Below, piece by piece: positions 1 to 7,818 of a stretch of DNA of 64,000 nt (positions are counted from its first letter, which is position 1; every line of letters begins with the position of its first letter). Position numbers and translations under genes: made by a program. Under the pieces are notes generated by a model that worked only from the letters and a program-made list of their open reading frames with translations, was not told where the DNA came from and ran no database searches. The stretch covers positions 62,001 through 126,000 of the forward strand of contig NZ_JAIKLE010000003.1 of the NCBI RefSeq assembly GCF_022267315.1, written 5' to 3'. Origin of the DNA: Maribellus maritimus. Its GTDB lineage: Bacteria; Bacteroidota; Bacteroidia; Bacteroidales; Prolixibacteraceae.

Positions 1-49
1 CATTATTTGGGTGCAACGTGGCAGAAACCGAAAATTAATTGAAGACTAA
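1..49 (+). CDS. nqrD: Na+-translocating NADH:quinone reductase subunit D, C-terminal end
   Basis: The frame open from the left edge ends with residues IIWVQRGRNRKLIED and a TAA at 47-49. A hydrophobic stretch ending in a basic tail is what the last helix of NqrD looks like, and nqrE follows 24 bp later, in the canonical nqrABCDEF order. Only about 15 codons are inside the window, so the call rests mostly on position in the operon. Confidence 0.75.
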   Translation, partial: IIWVQRGRNRKLIED

Positions 50-73
50 TTGCTAACACAAAATTGAATAACA

Positions 74-691
74 ATGGAAAACCTGATAAATATATTTGTA
101 AAATCAATTTTTATTGAAAACATGGTTTTTGCTTATTTCTTTGGAATGTGCTCTTATCTGGCCGTTTCAAAAAAAGTAAGCACTGCCACAGGGCTGGGGA
201 TTGCCGTAATTTTTGTGTTGGGAATCACTGTGCCGGTTAACTATCTTCTTGAAAAATTTGTATTAAACGAAGGAGCCCTTGTATGGCTTGGAGAAGGATT
301 TGCTAATGTCGATTTAAGTTTCCTCCGTTTTATCATGTTTATAGCCATAATCGCATCAATGGTGCAATTGGTTGAAATGATTGTTGAGAAATTTGCACCG
401 GATCTCTATAACCAGTTGGGAATTTTTCTTCCGTTAATCGCTGTAAACTGTGCCATTCTTGGAGGGTCACTGTTCCTTCAGCAAAAAGCTTTTATCAATG
501 TTGGTGAAGCAACCGTTTATGGAATTGGCTCAGGTGTTGGCTGGTTTTTGGCCATTGTTGGTATTGCCGCCATCCGGGAAAAAATTGAATATTCCAATGT
601 TCCTGCGCCTTTACGCGGACTGGGAATAACATTTATTGTTACCGGCTTAATGGGACTGGCTTTTATGGGCTTTGGAGGAATTAAATTATAA
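74..691 (+). CDS. nqrE: Na+-translocating NADH:quinone reductase subunit E
   Basis: NqrE is one of the integral membrane subunits of the sodium-pumping NADH:ubiquinone/menaquinone oxidoreductase and resembles RnfA. The 205-residue product has the family length and about six hydrophobic helices, beginning with a segment that contains the family-type [13 protein letters not shown] stretch; the second conserved cysteine lies in the [11 protein letters not shown] segment. These membrane cysteines of NqrD/NqrE are known to hold an iron centre. It sits between the nqrD end and nqrF with 24- and 21-bp gaps, clearly one operon. The ATG at 74 follows an A-rich stretch with no Shine-Dalgarno, which is normal for this phylum. 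Confidence 0.96.
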   Translation: MENLINIFVKSIFIENMVFAYFFGMCSYLAVSKKVSTATGLGIAVIFVLGITVPVNYLLEKFVLNEGALVWLGEGFANVDLSFLRFIMFIAIIASMVQLVEMIVEKFAPDLYNQLGIFLPLIAVNCAILGGSLFLQQKAFINVGEATVYGIGSGVGWFLAIVGIAAIREKIEYSNVPAPLRGLGITFIVTGLMGLAFMGFGGIKL

Positions 692-712
692 AACAAAAAA
701 TCAATTAACAAG

Positions 713-1975
713 ATGATATTATTATCGTTACAATCTACCGTAGTTATTGCCAGTGTGGTAGTATTCCTTGGAATTATTATTCTGTTGGTTGCCATTTTGC
801 TTTTTGCTAAGAAAAAACTGACTCCGGCCGGAGTTGTGAAGGTCTCAATAAATGAGGGAGATTTGGAAATTGAAACGGAACCGGGAAATACACTTTTATC
901 GACACTCGGAAACAACAAAATTCTACTTCCGTCAGCATGCGGTGGAGGTGGTACCTGTGCCATGTGTCGCTGCCAGGTTGAAGATGGTGGCGGTTCAATC
1001 CTGCCCACTGAAACCGGATTCTTTACACGAAAAGAACAAAATGAAAACTGGCGGTTAGCATGCCAGGTGAAAGTAAAAGAGGACATGCAAATAAAAGTTC
1101 CTCAGGAAGTTCTTGGTGTAAAAAAATGGGAATGCGAAGTGGTTTCAAATAACAATGTTGCAACTTTTATTAAAGAATTTGTAGTAAAACTTCCGGAAGG
1201 CGAAAACCTTGATTTTAAATCAGGTGGTTATATTCAAATTGATGTTCCCAAGATTGACGTAGACTTTAAAGATATGGACGTGGATGAAAAATTCCGCGAT
1301 GAATGGGAAAAATTTGGAATGTTCGATTTGAAAATGAAAAATCCGGAACCAACTTTCCGTGCATATTCAATGGCCAACCACCCCGCTGAAGGAAACATTG
1401 TTATGCTAAACATTCGGATCGCTACGCCACCGTGGGACAGAGCAAACAACGGATTCAAAAAAGTTAACCCTGGGATTTGCTCCTCATATATTTTCTCTCG
1501 TAAGCCAGGCGATAAAGTAACAGTATCGGGTCCTTACGGAGAATTCTTTTTAAAAGACAACGAAAATGAAATGATGTTTATTGGTGGTGGTGCAGGAATG
1601 GCCCCAATGCGTTCGCATCTTTTCCACCTTTTCCATACCGTAAAAGAAGAAAAAAAGAATGTTACTTTCTGGTACGGAGCCCGTTCATGGAAAGAAGTTT
1701 TCTATTACGATCAATTCCGTGCCATTGAAGACAAATTCCCTAATTTCAAATTTCATTTGGCACTCTCGGAACCACTTCCGGAAGACAAGTGGGATGGACC
1801 GGTTGGATTTATTCACCAGGTAATTTACGACAACTACCTGAGCAAACATGAGGAGCCCGAAGAAATTGATTACTATCTCTGTGGTCCGCCAATGATGAAT
1901 GATGCAGTTCAAAAGATGCTTTATAACTTAGGCGTTCCTGACGAAAATGTATTGTTCGACGATTTTGGGTCTTAA
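713..1975 (+). CDS. nqrF: Na+-translocating NADH:quinone reductase subunit F
   Basis: NqrF is the NADH-oxidising, electron-entry subunit of the Na+-NQR complex. The 420-residue protein starts with one membrane helix (about residues 7-31), followed by a ferredoxin-type 2Fe-2S domain with Cys76, Cys82, Cys85 and Cys117, then an FAD-binding domain with RAYSMAN and GPYGEFF, and an NAD-binding domain with GGGAGMAPMRSH and a terminal CGPPMMNDAV motif. Length and domain order match the family. It is the last gene of the operon, and a strong Rho-independent terminator begins 29 bp after the stop. This implies a sodium-motive respiratory chain, common in marine Bacteroidota. Confidence 0.97.
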   Translation: MILLSLQSTVVIASVVVFLGIIILLVAILLFAKKKLTPAGVVKVSINEGDLEIETEPGNTLLSTLGNNKILLPSACGGGGTCAMCRCQVEDGGGSILPTETGFFTRKEQNENWRLACQVKVKEDMQIKVPQEVLGVKKWECEVVSNNNVATFIKEFVVKLPEGENLDFKSGGYIQIDVPKIDVDFKDMDVDEKFRDEWEKFGMFDLKMKNPEPTFRAYSMANHPAEGNIVMLNIRIATPPWDRANNGFKKVNPGICSSYIFSRKPGDKVTVSGPYGEFFLKDNENEMMFIGGGAGMAPMRSHLFHLFHTVKEEKKNVTFWYGARSWKEVFYYDQFRAIEDKFPNFKFHLALSEPLPEDKWDGPVGFIHQVIYDNYLSKHEEPEEIDYYLCGPPMMNDAVQKMLYNLGVPDENVLFDDFGS

Positions 1976-2003
1976 GTGCAAATACAACATGTCGATATAT
2001 TTT

Positions 2004-2038
2004 AAAGCCATTTTCCTTTTTGGAAAGTGGCTTTTTTT
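2004..2038 (+). terminator. Rho-independent terminator of the nqr operon
   Basis: AAAGCCATTTTCC and GGAAAGTGGCTTT form a 13-bp stem with a single G-U pair around a 5-nt T loop, followed by a run of T. It lies 29 bp after the nqrF stop. Confidence 0.9.
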
Positions 2039-2181
2039 CTACTATAAATAGCAATTTTCTAAAATATTTTATAACATTCTTTTTATCCGTTACCTTACGC
2101 CTTGCTTTGTATTTAGGTTTTTTATAAATCCACGACCTGTTATCCAAATTAGAACAAACTCCAATTTATTCTAAAATTTTA

Positions 2182-2189
2182 TAGCTTTG
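2182..2189 (+). promoter_or_regulatory. Bacteroidota -7 promoter element of the hybrid kinase gene
   Basis: TAGCTTTG is an exact match to the Bacteroidota TAnnTTTG -7 element. It lies 19 bp before the ATG at 2209, so the transcript would have a leader of only about 10-15 nt. Confidence 0.6.
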
Positions 2190-2208
2190 CATCTAAATAA
2201 ATCCCATA

Positions 2209-4272
2209 ATGGAAGGTAGAAAGCTTTTAGTACTCTTTATTCTTTTCATCTTTTTTCATTCATCCCAAGCTCAATACGAGGTAATGGTCAGTACAAATTA
2301 CCCTCCGTACAACTACCTTGATGAAAGCGGTGAACTGGTGGGCTTTAATATCGACATTCTAAAGGCGATAGACAATCTCTACGGTGCTGAATTTAAAGTT
2401 ACGGGAAGCAAATGGCAGGAAGTTAACACTCATCTTGAAGAAGGCAAAATTCAGGCAATAGCAGGTGCCCATTATCCGGGAACACCGGATAGCGAATACG
2501 AATATACGCGTTCTGTAATTCAAACTTCTCATTGCTTTTTATATAACCGAAAATTTCGAAGTAAGATTTCAGTAGATGAAATCAGAACAATTAAAAACCC
2601 CCTGATTGTGTTGTGGAAAAATGATGTTTTAATCCACTACGTGGAATCAATAAATCCCAATGCCCGATTTGTTTTTGTCGACAATTACCAAAATCTTCTC
2701 GAAGAACTTGAGAGAAAAGATGTAACCTGTGCTTTCTCTCAGAAAATTGCAAGTATGTACTATGCCGATATTCTGGATAAACCCTATATTAATCCGGGAA
2801 ACGAAGATATTCTGGAACGCAGTATGGGCTTTAAAATTTCAAAAGATGCCTTGCAATTAACAGAAATGCTCAACAACGGACTGGAGATAATAATGTCAAA
2901 CGGCGAGTACCAGAGGATTTACAGTAAATGGATAAAAGACTATAACAGACAGGGAACTAACTGGCAACATCTTATGAAATATTTTATTCTTGCGGGTATA
3001 GTTGTTTCATTGGTTATCCTTATCCTGTCGGTATTTAATAATATTTTGAAAATCCGTGTCAGGAACAGAACAAAAGACCTTCAACTTCAGCTCAAATTAA
3101 ACACACAAATCACAGAAGAACTTGAAAAACAAAAAATAAAAGCTGAGGAAAGTGACAAAATGAAATCTGCTTTTTTAGCCAATATGAGTCACGAAATCAG
3201 AACTCCTATGAATGGTATTATGGGATTTACCGAACTGTTAAAATCTCATAATTACTCGCAAAGTGAGCATAAAAACTTTATTGAAATTATTCAGCAAAGT
3301 GGCGAGAGGATGCTTACAACAATCAACAACATCATTGAAATTTCAAAAATTGAATCAGGAGTCGAATCGGTTCAGATTTGTGAAACTAACATCGAAAAAA
3401 TTGTCCATGAACTCTTTCTCTTTTTCGCAAGAGAAGCAAAAGAAAAGGGAGTAGATTTAGTAATTGAGCAGAAAAAAATAAATACAAACCAACCTTTTTA
3501 TTCTGATGCCTACAAGATAAACTCAATTTTAACAAATCTGATAAAAAATGCACTTAAATTTACGCATAACGGACATGTTAAAATAGGCTACACCGTTTCT
3601 GACACAAATGCAAGTTTCTATATTTCCGACTCTGGTATAGGTATTGAAAAAGAAAAACAGGAGGCAATTTTTAATTACTTTATTCAGGCTGATTCCTCCA
3701 TTTCGAGTCGCTTCGAGGGCTCAGGTTTAGGTTTGTCGATTTGCAAGGAATACACAAAAATGCTGGACGGAGAAATCCGTGTTGAATCGGAAATAAACAA
3801 AGGCTCAATCTTTCATGTCGATATTCCCAACAACTTTGGCTCTGCAACCCCAAACCCCAGCCAAGTAACCAACCAAACGCGAACAAAACTGAAAATTCCG
3901 GCGGGCTTAAAAGTAATTGTGGCTGAAGACGACAAAATATCATTCTTCTTTCTGAAATATATCCTCGAAGGCATCTCTGCAAACATACTTCATGCAACAA
4001 ATGGAATGAAAGCCATTGAGCTGGTAAAAGAAAATCCGGATACCGATATTGTATTAATGGATTCGAAAATGCCCGTATTAAATGGAATTGATGCAGTAAA
4101 AGAAATCAGGAAATTTAACCCTCATGTTTATATTATCGCCCAAACAGCTTATGCAATTGATGATTATAAATCGAAAACACTGGAAGCCGGTTGTAACAAT
4201 TACATCGAAAAACCGGTTAATAAAGACAAATTGCTGGAGATAATTTCTGAAGGGATTACTAAAACGAATTAA
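2209..4272 (+). CDS. Hybrid sensor histidine kinase with periplasmic SBP_bac_3 sensor and receiver domain
   Basis: A 687-residue one-piece signalling protein. Residues 1-21 are a signal peptide. Residues about 23-245 resemble a family-3 periplasmic solute-binding domain, with the characteristic [20 protein letters not shown] stretch. One membrane helix lies near 258-278. A coiled linker leads to the HisKA box [10 protein letters not shown] with the phosphorylated His328, then an HATPase domain with N box [10 protein letters not shown] (about 443), DSGIGI and GSGLGLSI, and a C-terminal receiver domain with an EDD acidic pocket near 572-574, phospho-acceptor Asp618 and the conserved lysine in EKPVNK. 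The order is that of BvgS/EvgS kinases, which bind small ligands in the periplasm. There is no Hpt or DNA-binding domain and no partner regulator next to it, so the output and the ligand are unknown. Confidence 0.9.
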   Translation: MEGRKLLVLFILFIFFHSSQAQYEVMVSTNYPPYNYLDESGELVGFNIDILKAIDNLYGAEFKVTGSKWQEVNTHLEEGKIQAIAGAHYPGTPDSEYEYTRSVIQTSHCFLYNRKFRSKISVDEIRTIKNPLIVLWKNDVLIHYVESINPNARFVFVDNYQNLLEELERKDVTCAFSQKIASMYYADILDKPYINPGNEDILERSMGFKISKDALQLTEMLNNGLEIIMSNGEYQRIYSKWIKDYNRQGTNWQHLMKYFILAGIVVSLVILILSVFNNILKIRVRNRTKDLQLQLKLNTQITEELEKQKIKAEESDKMKSAFLANMSHEIRTPMNGIMGFTELLKSHNYSQSEHKNFIEIIQQSGERMLTTINNIIEISKIESGVESVQICETNIEKIVHELFLFFAREAKEKGVDLVIEQKKINTNQPFYSDAYKINSILTNLIKNALKFTHNGHVKIGYTVSDTNASFYISDSGIGIEKEKQEAIFNYFIQADSSISSRFEGSGLGLSICKEYTKMLDGEIRVESEINKGSIFHVDIPNNFGSATPNPSQVTNQTRTKLKIPAGLKVIVAEDDKISFFFLKYILEGISANILHATNGMKAIELVKENPDTDIVLMDSKMPVLNGIDAVKEIRKFNPHVYIIAQTAYAIDDYKSKTLEAGCNNYIEKPVNKDKLLEIISEGITKTN

Positions 4273-4356
4273 ATTCCCGCCTAAAATCTCAGAATAGCCA
4301 ATCACAAGATAATTTGTTGCATTTATTTTCGGTACGATGAACTTTTTCTTCGCTTT

Positions 4357-5649
4357 CTAATGCAGCGGTGGAAGTGCAGGTTTAAAACTTGCAAAAAGGC
4401 TTAATTGGGTATCCAGTGTTTTTCGGTTTTTTGTTGTTGACTGTGTTACCAAAACCCGTTTCAGTCGTGCAGGTTCCCAGTCGGTGTTCGAAATCGGAAG
4501 TTCGTTACAGGTTATAAAGTATTGCGCGCGTTTCATCACAATTCCAATTTTTTTCAGATGCATTAGATTTAACCTCCGGTGCCGCCGGGCCAAAATAATT
4601 TTTTGTGCTGAACGTACTCCAATTCCCGGAACACGCAATATCATTTCATAATCTGCCCGATTAATATCAACCGGAAAAAGATGCATATTTCGCAGTGCGT
4701 AACCCAATTTCGGATCGATGTCCAAATCCAGAAAAGGCTGTTCTTCCGTTAAAATTTCTTCCGCTTTAAAATGGTAAAAACGCATCAACCAATCACTCTG
4801 GTACAAACGGTTTTCCCGCACGAGTGGCGGACGAGTTAAGGCAGGTAAACGTTTGTCGTAATTATTTACAGGAAGATAACCAGAAAAGTAAACCCGCTTC
4901 AAATTCTGAGCTTTGTACAATCCTGATGATAATAAAATAATCTGCCGATCCGTTTCAGGAGTTGCTCCAACAATAAGCTGCGTGCTTTGCCCGGCCGGAG
5001 CAAATCGTTGCGATTTCCGATATCTCTTGCGCTCCTCCTTGCTTTGCAGAATTTCATCTTTTATCTGGTTCATTGGCAACAGAATGCCATTGTAGTTTTT
5101 TTCAGGAGCCAGCCGTTGTAAATTCATTTCAGTTGGAATTTCAATGTTTACACTTAGACGATCGGCCCAAATTCCCGCTTCATGAATCAACTCCTGACTG
5201 GCTCCCGGAATGGCTTTGAGGTGAATGTATCCGTTATAGCGTTCTTCGGTTCGAAGCTTTTTGGCAACCAGCACCATGCGCTCCATTGTATAATCGGCAT
5301 TTTTAATAATTCCCGAACTCAGAAATAGACCTTCGATGTAATTCCGGCGATAAAACCCAATAGTGAGTTCCACAATTTCATCTACCTTGAATGTAGCTCG
5401 CAGCCGGTCGTTGGTCCGGCGATTGACACAATACGCGCAATCGTAAATACAAGAATTTGTCATCAATATTTTAAAAAGACTGATACAGCGACCATCTTCA
5501 GTAAAACTATGACAAATGCCGGAAGCAACTCCGTTCCCCAGTCCGTTGTCAACATTTTTTCGATTGCTTCCACTCGATGCGCACGAAACATCGTATTTTG
5601 CAGCATCGGCAAGTATTTGTAGTTTATGTAATATTTTATCGTTATCCAT
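4357..5649 (-). CDS. Putative DNA modification/repair radical SAM protein (TIGR03916-like)
   Basis: A radical SAM enzyme of 430 residues. The 4Fe-4S/SAM cysteines are Cys67, Cys71 and Cys74 in CIYDCAYC. The N-terminus (DAAKYDVSCASSGSNR) and the overall sequence fit the family annotated as putative DNA modification/repair radical SAM protein, whose members usually neighbour a DUF4130/uracil-DNA-glycosylase-like partner. Near the C-terminus a helix-hairpin-helix-like segment (VPGIGVRSAQKI) suggests nucleic acid binding. The usual partner is not adjacent: the downstream neighbour is a convergent kinase. Upstream and divergent is a LexA-like XRE/S24 regulator, which suggests damage-inducible expression. 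The reaction of the family has not, to my knowledge, been established. Confidence 0.85.
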   Translation of the reverse strand: MDNDKILHKLQILADAAKYDVSCASSGSNRKNVDNGLGNGVASGICHSFTEDGRCISLFKILMTNSCIYDCAYCVNRRTNDRLRATFKVDEIVELTIGFYRRNYIEGLFLSSGIIKNADYTMERMVLVAKKLRTEERYNGYIHLKAIPGASQELIHEAGIWADRLSVNIEIPTEMNLQRLAPEKNYNGILLPMNQIKDEILQSKEERKRYRKSQRFAPAGQSTQLIVGATPETDRQIILLSSGLYKAQNLKRVYFSGYLPVNNYDKRLPALTRPPLVRENRLYQSDWLMRFYHFKAEEILTEEQPFLDLDIDPKLGYALRNMHLFPVDINRADYEMILRVPGIGVRSAQKIILARRHRRLNLMHLKKIGIVMKRAQYFITCNELPISNTDWEPARLKRVLVTQSTTKNRKTLDTQLSLFASFKPALPPLH

Positions 5650-5657
5650 TTCTTCAG

Positions 5658-5682
5658 AAAAAAACCCCGGTCAACACCGGGG
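5658..5682 (-). terminator. Terminator-like hairpin in the 5' leader of the radical SAM gene
   Basis: Read on the minus strand, CCCCGGT-GTTG-ACCGGGG forms a perfect 7-bp GC-rich stem with a 4-nt loop, followed at once by seven T. The T tract ends 8 bp before the ATG of the radical SAM gene (5649). No gene is visible upstream on this strand for it to terminate, so it looks like an attenuator or a 5' stabilising hairpin. Confidence 0.7.
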
Positions 5683-5743
5683 ATGATGAACCTCAAAAAT
5701 TGGGATTTCCAATCCCGTGGAATACAAATCAAGAATTATTAAA

Positions 5744-5760
5744 TGATAATATTATTATCA
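5744..5760. promoter_or_regulatory. Perfect palindromic operator between the radical SAM and XRE/S24 genes
   Basis: TGATAATA-T-TATTATCA is a perfect inverted repeat with 8-bp arms and a 1-bp centre. A further half-site GATAATA starts at 5769, 24 bp after the matching bases of the first site. Both lie in the divergent region and next to the probable promoter of the repressor gene, as expected for an autoregulating dimeric HTH protein. Confidence 0.6.
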
Positions 5761-5812
5761 AAATAAACGATAATAAATTAATCATTTCTTTCAATTAAGA
5801 AAACAATTTTTG

Positions 5813-5820
5813 TAATTTTG
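5813..5820 (+). promoter_or_regulatory. -7 promoter element of the XRE/S24 regulator gene
   Basis: TAATTTTG matches TAnnTTTG. Transcription would start near 5826, only about 10 nt before the GTG at 5838, so the mRNA would be almost leaderless. Confidence 0.55.
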
Positions 5821-5837
5821 AATAAAAAAAATTGCAG

Positions 5838-6629
5838 GTGAATCATTTTAGCAGCAACATAAAACTGTTACGAAAACGTAAAAAAAGAACGCAAAACGAA
5901 CTGGCAGAATCACTTAATTTAAAACGTACCACAGTAAATGCACTTGAGAACTCGATCAGCCAGCCAACTGTTTCGCATTTACAGGCTTTTTCAAAATATT
6001 TTGGCATTGCCATCGACACGCTGGTTAATGTCGATTTAAACCAACTTTCCGAAAGTCAATTTACCGATTTGCATAATGGTTTTGATGTTTTTATTCGCGG
6101 AACAAATCTCCGTGTAATTGCCACAACGGTTGATTCTGCCAACAACGATAATATTGAGTTTGTAAACGAAAAAGCAAAAGCGGGTTATGTTACCAGTTTT
6201 GCCGATCCGGAGTACATCGGCAACCTCCCCGTTTTTCAACTGCCCTTTTTATCAAAAGAAAAAAAATACCGTGCATTTACCATTTCCGGAGATTCAATGC
6301 TGCCCATTCCCAGCGGTTCAGTTGTAATTGGTGAGTTTGTTCAGAATTTTTACAATATAAAAAATGGCGAAGCTTACATTATTGTGACCCGCGAAGAAGG
6401 TATCGTTTTCAAAATCGTTCAGGATTATATCTCAGCCAAAAGAGCTTTGTTGCTTGCGTCGTTAAATTCAGCTTTTCAACCCTATGAGCTTCCAATTATG
6501 GAATTAAAAGAAGCCTGGAAATTTGTGTGCTATTTAAATACCGAGATCCCGGAACCGGAGGCCGACATTCAGAAAATGATGAAAACGATGAATGAGTTGA
6601 AGATGGAAATTCAAAAGATAAAAAAATAA
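5838..6629 (+). CDS. XRE-family transcriptional repressor with LexA/UmuD-like S24 peptidase domain
   Basis: Residues about 5-60 form an XRE helix-turn-helix (QNELAESLNLKRTTVNALENS). The C-terminal part is an S24 domain with the nucleophile Ser153 in SGDSMLP and the general-base Lys192 in VFKIV, a spacing of 39 residues. An Ala115-Gly116 pair 37 residues before the serine is placed like the LexA self-cleavage site (family knowledge). This suggests a repressor that is inactivated by RecA-stimulated self-cleavage, or more loosely a lambda-CI-like switch. I chose GTG at 5838 because VNHFSSNIKLL is a typical start for such regulators; a TTG at 5832 would add two residues. It is divergent from a putative DNA-repair radical SAM gene and has a perfect palindrome upstream. 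Confidence 0.85.
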   Translation: MNHFSSNIKLLRKRKKRTQNELAESLNLKRTTVNALENSISQPTVSHLQAFSKYFGIAIDTLVNVDLNQLSESQFTDLHNGFDVFIRGTNLRVIATTVDSANNDNIEFVNEKAKAGYVTSFADPEYIGNLPVFQLPFLSKEKKYRAFTISGDSMLPIPSGSVVIGEFVQNFYNIKNGEAYIIVTREEGIVFKIVQDYISAKRALLLASLNSAFQPYELPIMELKEAWKFVCYLNTEIPEPEADIQKMMKTMNELKMEIQKIKK

Positions 6630-6686
6630 ATTACGATAGTTACACTTCCACAAAAAAGTCTTCAATCGAATCCAGGGTTCATTTCG

Positions 6687-6694
6687 TACCTTTG
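6687..6694 (+). promoter_or_regulatory. -7 promoter element of the AmmeMemoRadiSam enzyme gene
   Basis: TACCTTTG matches TAnnTTTG and lies 17 bp before the ATG at 6712. Confidence 0.5.
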
Positions 6695-6711
6695 AAGAAA
6701 CGAAAAACAAA

Positions 6712-7719
6712 ATGTACGAAGCGCTTTTTTATACTAAACTTGAGGATGGAACAGTGAAGTGCGAGCTTTGTCCGTGGAACTGCATTCTAAAAGTCGGCCA
6801 AACCGGATTTTGTAAAGTGCGCGAAAATATCGATGGAAAACTGATTACCCTCGTTTATAATAAAGTTGCGGCCTTGGGTGTTGACCCGATTGAAAAAAAG
6901 CCACTCTATCATTTTTTTCCCGGAAAAAACATTTTATCGATTGGCGAAGTGGGATGCAATCTTCGTTGTAATTTTTGCCAAAACCACCGGATTTCTCAAT
7001 GCCGTGCATCTGATTTTAAAGGATTCCACAAAATAACCCCGGAAGAAATTATAACGGAAGCGCTAAAAACCTTTAACAATATTGGGATTGCCTACACCTA
7101 CAACGAACCGCTTACTTTTTATGAATTCCTGCTTGACACTGCTAAACTCGCGAAACCAAACGGATTAAAAAATGTGATTGTTTCCAATGGCTACATAAAT
7201 CCCCAGCCATTAAAAGAACTGCTTCCATTCATCGATGCTTTTAATATCGATTTAAAAGCTTTTACTGCTGAATTTTATATAAAGCAAACCAAGGGAAAAC
7301 TAAATCCGGTTTTGGAAACATTGAAAATTATCGCCAACAGCAAAGCACATCTTGAAATTACAAACCTTATTGTTCCTGAGTTGAACGATGACGAAAAACA
7401 ATTCGAAAAAATGGTTCAATGGATTGCAAGCGAACTAAGTTGCGAAGTTCCACTTCATCTCTCTCGTTATTTCCCGCAACACGAGCTCAGCAAATCCCCC
7501 ACTCCAATTGAAACACTGGATAAACTTTACGACATTGCAAAAAAGTATCTTCGCCACGTTTACCTGGGAAATGTGAGCGACGAGAAACGCTCTTCAACCG
7601 TTTGTTGCAATTGCCAGACAACAATCGTAACCAGAAACCGCTACGATACCTTGCTAAAAAGAGTGGACTCAGGCGGACTTTGTAAAAACTGCGGAACCTC
7701 AAATAACATCGTTTATTAA
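6712..7719 (+). CDS. amrS: AmmeMemoRadiSam system radical SAM enzyme
   Basis: A 335-residue radical SAM protein with Cys82, Cys86 and Cys89 in CNLRCNFCQN. The N-terminal CELCPWNC...GFC zinc-ribbon-like block and the GVDPIEKKPLYHFFPG segment are those of the AmmeMemoRadiSam (PflA-like) group. The C-terminus carries a second four-cysteine set (CCNCQ and CKNCG) that may bind zinc. The family is named for co-occurrence with AMMECR1 and Memo proteins; its substrate is not established. Neither partner is in this window, so the system is split here or incomplete. It has its own promoter, and a patatin gene follows after 99 bp. Confidence 0.88.
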   Translation: MYEALFYTKLEDGTVKCELCPWNCILKVGQTGFCKVRENIDGKLITLVYNKVAALGVDPIEKKPLYHFFPGKNILSIGEVGCNLRCNFCQNHRISQCRASDFKGFHKITPEEIITEALKTFNNIGIAYTYNEPLTFYEFLLDTAKLAKPNGLKNVIVSNGYINPQPLKELLPFIDAFNIDLKAFTAEFYIKQTKGKLNPVLETLKIIANSKAHLEITNLIVPELNDDEKQFEKMVQWIASELSCEVPLHLSRYFPQHELSKSPTPIETLDKLYDIAKKYLRHVYLGNVSDEKRSSTVCCNCQTTIVTRNRYDTLLKRVDSGGLCKNCGTSNNIVY

Positions 7720-7818
7720 AAGAAGACAAAAAAAATCTCCAATACATCCCCTCGCTTTCGGCCGAAATTCCGTATCTTTTTTTTAAGAAATAAGGTTCAA
7801 CCATTAAATTGATTTAAA

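Noticed and set aside
517-1086. 189-codon minus-strand open frame opposite nqrE/nqrF
   Set aside because: It lies antisense to two clearly recognised genes and its product has no domain; it is a shadow of the coding strand.
7773-7780. TATCTTTT as patatin promoter
   Set aside because: It lacks the final G of the -7 element and no -33 element is evident; mentioned only as weak.
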